DNA of 64,000 bases from assembly GCA_021307315.1 (NCBI GenBank), contig JAJSPD010000058.1, positions 62,001 to 126,000 on the forward strand, in the 5' to 3' direction. The notes under the pieces are model-generated. The model was not told where the DNA came from. It worked only from the letters and a program-made list of their open reading frames with translations, and ran no database searches. A program made the translations under genes and the position numbers. Source of the DNA: Bisporella sp. PMI_857 (taxonomy: Eukaryota; Ascomycota; Leotiomycetes; Helotiales; Helotiaceae). Shown here one piece after another: positions 56,986 to 64,000 of this stretch (the stretch's first letter is position 1; each line of letters opens with the position of its first letter).

Positions 56986-58488
56986 CTAAATCTCAAATTC
57001 GAAGGCATATGAGACCCACTCATCGTTTTGGCCGATGATAATCCATAGATCGTCGCTGTCATATGAATGAACGTACACGCCAAGATCTTGCGGTGCATCG
57101 AACCTTTCGTACAGACCGCCAGCATTGAAGCTGTAAGTGTGCACAGAAATGTTTCCACTTGTTGGAAGGCCAACGCAAGAAAGGCATCTAACACCTACTG
57201 CCCACTCTCCTGTCCCAGTTCGAACTCCGGAAAGAATTCGAACCTTGTCAGAGCCTACAGTTGCATATACATCACCCAGCCCATCGTCTGTCATCGAGCT
57301 CTTAACTCTGTGCCCGGTCATGTTGAGATTGTAGTACTTGTAGACCTGGTAGGAACTCGTTGGCCAGTAGCCAGCTTCGTCTGGGATGACATCGGGATAA
57401 GTGTGGGGCTTTCCCAGCAGATTTGCCATGTAATCGTGAAGTTCATACCCGCCACGCCAATTAGCCCGAAGACCAAGTGCATCATGTCTTTCAATCTGGG
57501 CAATACTCCAAGCGACATTGGCGGGACGGGGTTGCTGGTTGACTGAACCATATTCGTTGATCATGAATGGGCCGTTATAGTTGATGCCAGCAGGCTGTAG
57601 GAAACTCTGGAAAGCGGCGATGGACTCAGCCAGATCACCTGAATCCTCTAGAAAATGCATTGAAATCCAGGTTGGGACGCTGTTGTTGGCTGCGATGAAA
57701 TTTGCCCATGCCACATACCAATCTTGCTTACCCTTGTTGGGTAGATATCCGAAAGACGGTCCCACGGTCTTTGGGTTTGGAAACTCATTCCTGAAGATTG
57801 TTAGTGCTATGCTAAGAGAATTATGTAATTAGGGGAAGCTCGGCACTTGCACAATTCGGTGGTAGGTATGACCGAAGACATCTAGATATCTATCTAGTCC
57901 TCGACCATAATAAGAAGAGCCATCAGGTTCGTTCCAGATATCCCAATACAAGCCATCGATGACATTATCAGCAATGAGGTGTTGGAAAAGAGTTGTTAGG
58001 AAAGAATCGTAAGGCGCCCAGTCTCCGTTATCACCCGGAAGAGGTGTCGCTTCGAAAGAAGAGTAAAAGTCGACGCCCCAGAGATCATGAATCAGAAGCT
58101 GGACTGGTCCACCAAAACGACGACTGGTGTGGTAATTATGAACAAATGAGTTGTATCGGCCCTGAAGACAGTCAATACATGGTTCCAATCCCTTTATCAA
58201 TATACATACCATGAACTCATCATAACCCCACGTCCAGCCACGTAGAGGCTCCGGCAGCTGACCCCCTCCAGTCCGTGTCCCAGCAAGCCCATACCCAATA
58301 TCTGTAAAGAAATGATCTGGAATCTGGGTTTCGTTTTCAGGAAACCCATAGAGAATTCCGGATGCTCGATGTAATGGTTGACCAGTGTTCTCCGCGAGAT
58401 ACACCATCGCATGACCTGTTACATCTTTCTTTCGAATGGTGGCAGCTGCCGTGACAGACAGAACGAAAGTGAGCACCCTCAGGAACAT
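56986..58488 (-). CDS. Secreted GH39-like glycoside hydrolase
   Basis: Exon 1 58210..58488 starts with a signal peptide (MFLRVLTFVLSVTAAAT); exon 2 58161 down to about 57858; exon 3 about 57796..56986. It has a TIM-barrel core: FFTDIGYGLAGTRTGGGQLPEP, RRFGGPVQLLIHDLWG, YWDIWNEPDGSSYYG (acid/base Glu in WNEP) and GPFMINEYGSVNQ (nucleophile Glu in NEYG). It ends in a beta-sandwich domain. Fungal relatives are placed in GH39-like groups acting on xylosides or other plant/fungal glycans. The first intron (58162..58209) is clean and in frame. The second junction is not: with donor after RIVQ and acceptor CTTCAG the phase breaks, while NEFPNPKTVGPSFG clearly continues the protein. It may use an unusual site or carry a 1-bp lesion. 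Confidence 0.78.
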
Positions 58489-59108
58489 ATTGTTTGGACT
58501 TTGATTATAGGAAACGGCAGATTGAACAGAGAATTGTGCTGATGGTTGATATTGTTGCCAGCTGCCTCATTATGTAGCTGAGCAAAATACCAACATGTTG
58601 TGTTTTGACTCTTCTTCGCCGAGTTTCCTTCGCCCACCGGAGAAAGAAAATTCATCCCAAGTTGTTATGAGAAACAGTTCCCAATTGCCTGCCCCCGCCG
58701 GAAAATGAAAGTCTAACCGTGCGTGACACCTCAAAGTAGAATAATTCCCCGATGTCATGAGTGAGGAGTGGAGAGAGTAAAATGATTGCATTGCGGGGCC
58801 CCAATCCCGCACCCGTAGAAGGAAATAGTCGTATTTCTCCACAACTCCTCTTTCGAGGGACGTGAAACATGCCCCTGTGAATTGACAAGGGTACCCATGT
58901 CTGCTCCAGAGCCGGGCCCGAGCGGGACTTGTATGCCACTTCACAAGTCTTTATAGCGAAGTACGAAGGCTTCTTCGAAGCTGTAAAGTGTACGAGGGGA
59001 TAATCTTCCGCCAATCCCTTTAACGCTATGTGCTGAGTGGAACACCACATCCGCGGAGGCCACAAAGGAGAAGTCATGGCAAAGAATCGTGGTCCAATTC
59101 CCCTTTGG
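58489..59108. other. Intergenic, no gene supported
   Basis: Contains the GH39-like promoter. Minus frames at 58570-58944 and 58652-59155 lack motifs. A pair of diverged segments, GCCCACCGGAGAAAG(A)AAATTC and GCCCCCGCCGGAAAATGAAA (58633 and 58691), hints at a small local duplication. Confidence 0.45.
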
Positions 59109-62100
59109 CTATCGCGCATCGCGGATGTTGGTAAGCTCCTCAAGAAAAGCTGCATGCTTTGCTGCCATCCTCCAAGTAGGAATTGGCACCTCCGATGGGT
59201 TGTTTTCCGTCCCTGTCGATTGGCAATTCGTGCCGCTGTTGAGAAGAATCTTCACCCCTTCTCTCAAAATCTTGCCAGCACTGCCGACTTGACAGATGTC
59301 ACCAATGCTTGCCATGTAGCCTGTCATCCTTGCACCATGGCGAACGAAGGTCTGGATGAGTTCATCGTCGCATGGTCTGTCCAAGTTTATATATGGAGAA
59401 TCAATCGAGATGTCCTCTGTTGCGGAGTTCGCCTCTTGATCTACGGCGTCATTTGAATCCACAACCATACCTCGGAGATCAATTTGATCGCGTGCCGCAG
59501 CTCCGTTACCTTCTGGGCCTTGACGGGCTTGCTGGTCCACGGCTTGAGACGAAGTTGCATAGGCCCAAATGACCAACGTTGAGAGTAACACAGCAAAGGG
59601 CTCCAACATACTATCGTGACTGTACCTCCGAACATGCCAAAAGATTGCACCGGCGTGAGCGAGTGAAAGGCGAGCTTTGTATTGGTCTTGGAGGAACCAT
59701 CGTACGACTTCTTTTCTGTAACTCTGAAATTGGGATGTCAGAGATTCCAAGACCAGGGGATTTGTGGTCTTCGAATGTTGTATCAAAACGGTGGCAAAGT
59801 TCTGAATTGTAGCGGCCGGAGTGAGGAGAATGAGTCTCGCAAGATGCAGGTGAAGAATTAACGGGTGCTCTAGGCCCACCCTTTGAGCTACCGTGCTGTT
59901 TGCCTCCCAATGAAGAACATCGAGACAATCACAAGCACTGTTTCGCCATTTCGCGAAAGTCGGGATTCCGGGTAACCAGTCTTCAGGTTCTACGGTACCG
60001 GATGGAGAACTAGGTCTGGTACCTGGGGCTGAAGGAACCCAGCTTGAAATAGTGTTCATATGATAGCTGGCCACTTCCCACGTGCGTCTATAAAGACCAT
60101 GAATGAGGATTGTCCGCCCAAGCTCGCCAAGATTGCGATCCACGAATTTATTCTTGTAAATAGCCTCAAGCGCACCCAAGAGCGATGGACAGCCTGTTAT
60201 AATTAGCTTTATCTTTGGGAAATCCAGACATCATTACCATGTGATTTGGCCTCCACTTCATGCCAAACGTTGTCATCCGAAATCTCCCAGAGATCTTCAT
60301 GACATGGAAGTGAAGCCTTGGCATCTGAAAGTAACAACTGCGGTCGGTAGTCCGATTGATATGCAATAATAGTGTCAAGTAACTGTCTCCGAGAATTAAC
60401 TTCGCATGTGGTGACAATTTTTAGTTTGTTACTCACCCAGATAGAATACCCCACTCGACGCCTGCTTTCTCTTAAGATCCATCGTTGCCACGACGGCTGG
60501 TTCAGGACAGCGTCTAGCTCCAACTTTTGGCTGTCATCTTGAAGTAATTCCATCTTGAGGCACCTGTTGACGAGCTTGGCTCGCCAGTCAAGTGCCCGTT
60601 GAACCAAACCCTCATTGCAGCTGTTGAACATACCAAGGATGCCTAAGATATGCGCTTGCAAGAGGTAATGATCCTCTGGGTTCAGTTGCTGAGATGGACG
60701 ATTGCTAAATATGTTGATTCCAGGTGAAACGAGATTGAAGTCGTGATGCTCCACGAGTCTTGAGAGAAACTCTAGCCACGCCTCGCTGCATTTGTTTGCG
60801 TTGCTTGTTCCAAGATACTTGATACCAATTGCCGAAATTGCGATGAAGAGAACAAAGGCATTCTCATCCTGGCAAGCAAGAATTGATGCTTTGTGTAAAA
60901 TGGGGTAGACCTCATGAAAATATTCAAAGTAAAGTGTAACACCAAGATGGAAAACACTGAGTGACGGAAAGTATGGAGCTGTGAAGGGGCGAATAGTATT
61001 AATACAATGAGCGTTGAATTCGGGAAAAAGCTTTTCATATATTCGAGGCGACATTCCACATAGCTCCTGCTGATAATTTTGGCCGGCGCCCATATCCAAT
61101 GCCGACGGGAACGAGACATCGCCGGCGGTGCTTTGATAGGCGGAATCGACATCTCGTGCCTTGTAATGCCGATGTGATATGTGTTTTCTTCTAAGCTTCC
61201 CGTAACGAGCATCTCGAGAGCCTGCACCGTCTACATAGTGAGCAGATGATCGTGCTCCTGACGTCTTACTGCTGAGGGACTCTGATCCTTTGGGAGACGC
61301 TACATAGTCGGCTGGAGTGGTATGAGAACTCTCAGAAACTTGACTTTTGCCACCGCTCTGATGGTTCGTGTCTTCGTTGCTTTCTCCAAGACCTCCATAA
61401 GCTGCTTCAAAGCCGCTGACGGCAACGATTGTACCAGGTTGCGGGTTTGAGGTTGCAGGCATCGGCTGAATCGCATACATCTGCAAACTGGTGTCGTCGA
61501 AATTGAAATTGTCGTAACCATAATCTATTAGTGGCAACCAATTGATTGAGGTAGAATAGAAATCTTGAAATGGAGGCTCCTGGAAGTCTTGATTGGCTTG
61601 TTGTGTAAAGTCATATGGATCTGTTGAGCCATTTTCGAGCATAACTTGCGGGTAACCTAAATCTTGAACTTGATGTTGGGCATTATATGCTAAAGATTTG
61701 CTACTGATAAACGAGGATTGAGGGCCAGAGGTGGAAATATCCGTGCTTCTCTCCTGAGAAGGGTTTGCTGCAGCATCATTTGTGGGGTAATTCGACGTTT
61801 CGGTAAATGTATCATCTTGCTCTGATTGAGCAGGAGTGCCGTTACATGATTTTTGGAGGACAATAGTCTGGTTCGAGTATAAAAATGATTCTCCATTGCT
61901 TGCTGAGAGTTGGGCGACTTGTTGTTGATCCCGTGTTTTAACCTTCTTCCCCGTAGGTGGAGGATAATGACAGTCAATTTCTCGATTTGAGCATCTGTTA
62001 CATGGATCCGACCCCGAGCACTTTACACGCGCAGAAGCACATGAGAGACACGCTCGAAAGCCAGCACCAATTGTACGCCGACTCAGTTTCGCAGCGCCTC

Positions 62101-62356
62101 CAGACCGGTGGGAAGCTTGGTGACGAGACAGAATGTCACTTGTAGCAGCATTAGCATCGAAACATGATTGCTCGGAGTACCTCAATTAATCTCACGATCT
62201 TGCAAAACGTTTGCGGCATGTTGTGCACCCGTAAGGCTTTTCGTTTGTGTGAGTTAGAATGTGCCTGTTCAGATGTTCCTGGCGAGAGAATGATTTATCG
62301 CATAGGTGGCATTGTGCTGACACTGACGCCGCGCGAGACTTAAGCTTACTCGCCAT
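59109..62356 (-). CDS. Transcription factor with C2H2 fingers plus Zn2Cys6 cluster
   Basis: Model: complement(join(59109..60193, 60238..60382, 60437..62138, 62196..62356)), about 1030 aa, phases consistent. Exon 1 gives a first C2H2 finger ([21 protein letters not shown]) and the start of a second ([11 protein letters not shown]). The 57-nt intron splits the second finger, completed by [11 protein letters not shown] Zn2Cys6 cluster follows at once ([27 protein letters not shown]). The middle is a long Ser/Gln/Asn-rich region. Then comes a fungal_trans domain ([36 protein letters not shown]). The 54-nt in-frame intron 60383..60436 is inferred because removing it gives [20 protein letters not shown], the usual family sequence. 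Such dual-zinc factors regulate metabolism in Pezizomycotina. Neighbouring glycosidases are candidate targets. Confidence 0.9.
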
Positions 62357-62731
62357 GTCCTAACAAGGCAAAGCGCTGAAGGCATGAGGGTGACATACAG
62401 CAGCGAGCGAGCGAAGCAGATGCTCGGCGGAAAAGGCGGCGATATATAAATGTTTCCGATGTGAGGAATTTGAGTGCAGAGGATTCCAAGGAGACGACCG
62501 GGGATGAAACGGGAATATTGGATAGGCTAGGGTAGTCAACTAGTTCGGCTTCTACTGTATGTAACCTGGAATCCGGGCTGCTCTTCCGAGATTGTCCACC
62601 CCTAAAAAGGTCCACATCATCATCACGTGGTGCAACCACAATAACACCAGAGTGGGAAAGAAAAAAGAAGAAAAAACGATAACTATGATTTTCGGTCATT
62701 CAATGGCTGCTGATATCTATGGCTCTACCGG
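62357..62731. promoter_or_regulatory. Promoter region of the dual-zinc transcription factor
   Basis: 375 bp between the TF start and the GH31 stop, both minus strand. It has no coding frame with support and must hold the TF promoter and the GH31 terminator. Confidence 0.4.
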
Positions 62732-64000
62732 TCAACCTTCTTTCTCAAACACTGGCATCATCTCAATGGGACAGTCCACCTCGACCGTTTCACCCCCACC
62801 ATAAACATGACCTCCTTGCAACGCTTTCCACGATGCACCCGCCGGCAAATACACCTCTATAGATCGCTGTCCAGCATTGAGCACCGGACAGACTAGATAT
62901 CGCGATCCATACATGTACTGCGTGTCAATCTCCCAGCAACGGGCATCGCCCGGAAATTCATAGAAGCATGATCTCATGACCGGCGACCCCTTTTGGTGCG
63001 CTTCTTCCATCAATTTTCTGGTGTAGTCTCTCATGCTCTCGCGCAGATTCATGTAGGTTTTGCAAATCTCATACACACCATCCCCGTACGACCAGACCTC
63101 ATTGGCAGCGCCGCTGCAACAAGTTGCACCACCCCCCTCCCCAACTTGTGGTTGACGGGGCTCACGGTCACCATGCAAGCGCATGACAGGACAAAAGGCG
63201 CCCCATTGGAACCATCGCACAAAGAGTTCTCGGAAAGCTTCATCGTTGGGATCACCGCCATGGAACCCACCTATGTCTGTTGTCCACCAGGGTAAACCTG
63301 CCAGGCCCATGTTCAATCCAGCTGACAACTGATTACGGAAGCTCGACCACGAAGAAGCAATGTCGCCACTCCACACGAGAGCTCCATATTTTTGCGATCC
63401 AGCCCAGGCACAGCGAAGCAAGTTCACGATGTTCTGCTGTCCTGATGCCTCCATGCCCTCAAAGAATGTGCGAGCGTGGTCGACTGGATAGATGTTACCG
63501 ATTGCGAGATTTGTGCCACGCCAATACCGATAATTGTCGAAGTCGTAGGCTGTGTACTCAGGCTCTGCAAATCAAAGCAAATCAGCGGCAAGTTCAGAGG
63601 GGTGCATGCGTGCAGCGCAGCAAAGGAATCAGGAGGTATTTAGATGAAGTTGTGTGGGAGACCTTCCTTGAAAATCTCACCATGTTGACTTCGAAAAATT
63701 ACTAGGGCTTGCTAAGACGGAAGCAGCTTCACTTGTTAGGTTTTCACTTACCCGCTTCGTCAAGCCAGAACACCTTGATGCCCTTAGAGTAATAGTTGGA
63801 CTTTGCTTTCTCCCATAGGTATCCTCTCGCCTTTGGATTTGTGGCATCGTAGTGAATCGTGGGACCTTCGAAATCGAGTCCTACCCTGAATCCACGATCG
63901 ACGCGAATCAGGTAGCCATTTTCGAGCATTTCTTGAAAGTTCTCGGATTTTTTATCAACCGTCGGCCAAATCGAAACCATAAGCTCGATTCCCATTTGCG
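62732..64000 (-). CDS. GH31 alpha-glycosidase (alpha-xylosidase/glucosidase-like), 5' cut by window edge
   Basis: Visible exons are complement(62732..63564) and complement(63752..>64000), joined by a 187-nt GT-AG intron in phase (VFWLDEA, then EPEYTAYDFDNYRYW). The start lies beyond the window. It cleaves alpha-linked xylose or glucose; acid/base and nucleophile Asp residues are visible in KVFWLDEAEPEY and ALVWSGDI. Other motifs are GMEASGQQNIVNLLRCAW, GLPWWTTDIGGFHGG, FCPVMRLHGDREPR, VMRSCFYEFPGD and YGSRYLVCPVL. FWLDEAEPE is closer to YicI/alpha-xylosidase-like members than to classic maltases (which have WIDMNE). No lesion is seen. No signal peptide can be judged because the N-terminus is missing. 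Confidence 0.92.

Noticed and set aside
1..64000. CRISPR array, prophage or bacterial operon
   Set aside because: No regularly spaced repeats; gene structure with introns and fungus-specific families throughout is eukaryotic.

Overview
The window is nuclear DNA of a filamentous ascomycete (Pezizomycotina). The evidence is: genes split by 44-187 bp GT-AG introns, often with CTAAC/CTAAT-like branch points; fungus-specific families (Zn2Cys6 factors, a HET domain, 2EXR, DUF6601-like, Clr5, NmrA-like, fungal F-box); and gene-poor AT-rich stretches with C-to-T-type stop codons of the kind left by repeat-induced point mutation (RIP). Pectinases, other secreted glycoside hydrolases and a secreted ADP-ribosyltransferase-like protein suggest a plant- or invertebrate-associated fungus. 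The genus cannot be named from sequence alone. Coordinates of spliced genes come from exon models whose reading phases were checked by hand.

Layout. 1-4.0 kb: degenerate DNA around a small PAN/apple-like membrane protein (2357-2928). 4.1-8.0 kb: an NmrA-like reductase and a Zn2Cys6 regulator, divergently transcribed. 9.1-14.0 kb: a secreted DUF4804-like protein, a small conserved protein and a secreted enterotoxin-A-like ADP-ribosyltransferase with a repeat tail. 16.5-19.3 kb: a nine-exon Clr5-ankyrin gene, followed by a TA-flanked MITE. 21.8-27.0 kb: a GPI-type surface protein and a pectinolytic pair (GH28 and CE8). 27-32 kb: relics, including a second MITE and the broken 3' end of a geranylgeranyl diphosphate synthase. 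32.4-40.6 kb: a 693-aa membrane-anchored unknown, a DUF6601-like membrane protein and a HET-ankyrin gene.

40.6-48.3 kb is a gene graveyard: a reductase-domain relic of a PKS-NRPS/NRPS-like enzyme, a RIP-damaged ferric reductase, a secreted protein with one early TGA, two more MITEs (one truncating an F-box gene) and a pogo/Fot1-type transposase relic. 48.9-55.5 kb returns to ordinary genes: RidA, 2EXR, a second NmrA-like/isoflavone-reductase-like gene, a frameshifted ACT-domain gene and a CorA-like membrane protein. 57-64 kb holds a secreted GH39-like enzyme, a combined C2H2 + Zn2Cys6 regulator and the 3' part of a GH31 glycosidase, all on the minus strand, which may form a small sugar-use neighbourhood.

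I see no rRNA, convincing tRNA or CRISPR. I did not find a clearly new multi-gene system. The most unusual items are the relics of secondary-metabolism genes, four different non-autonomous TIR elements, and several genes whose true structure appears only after splicing.
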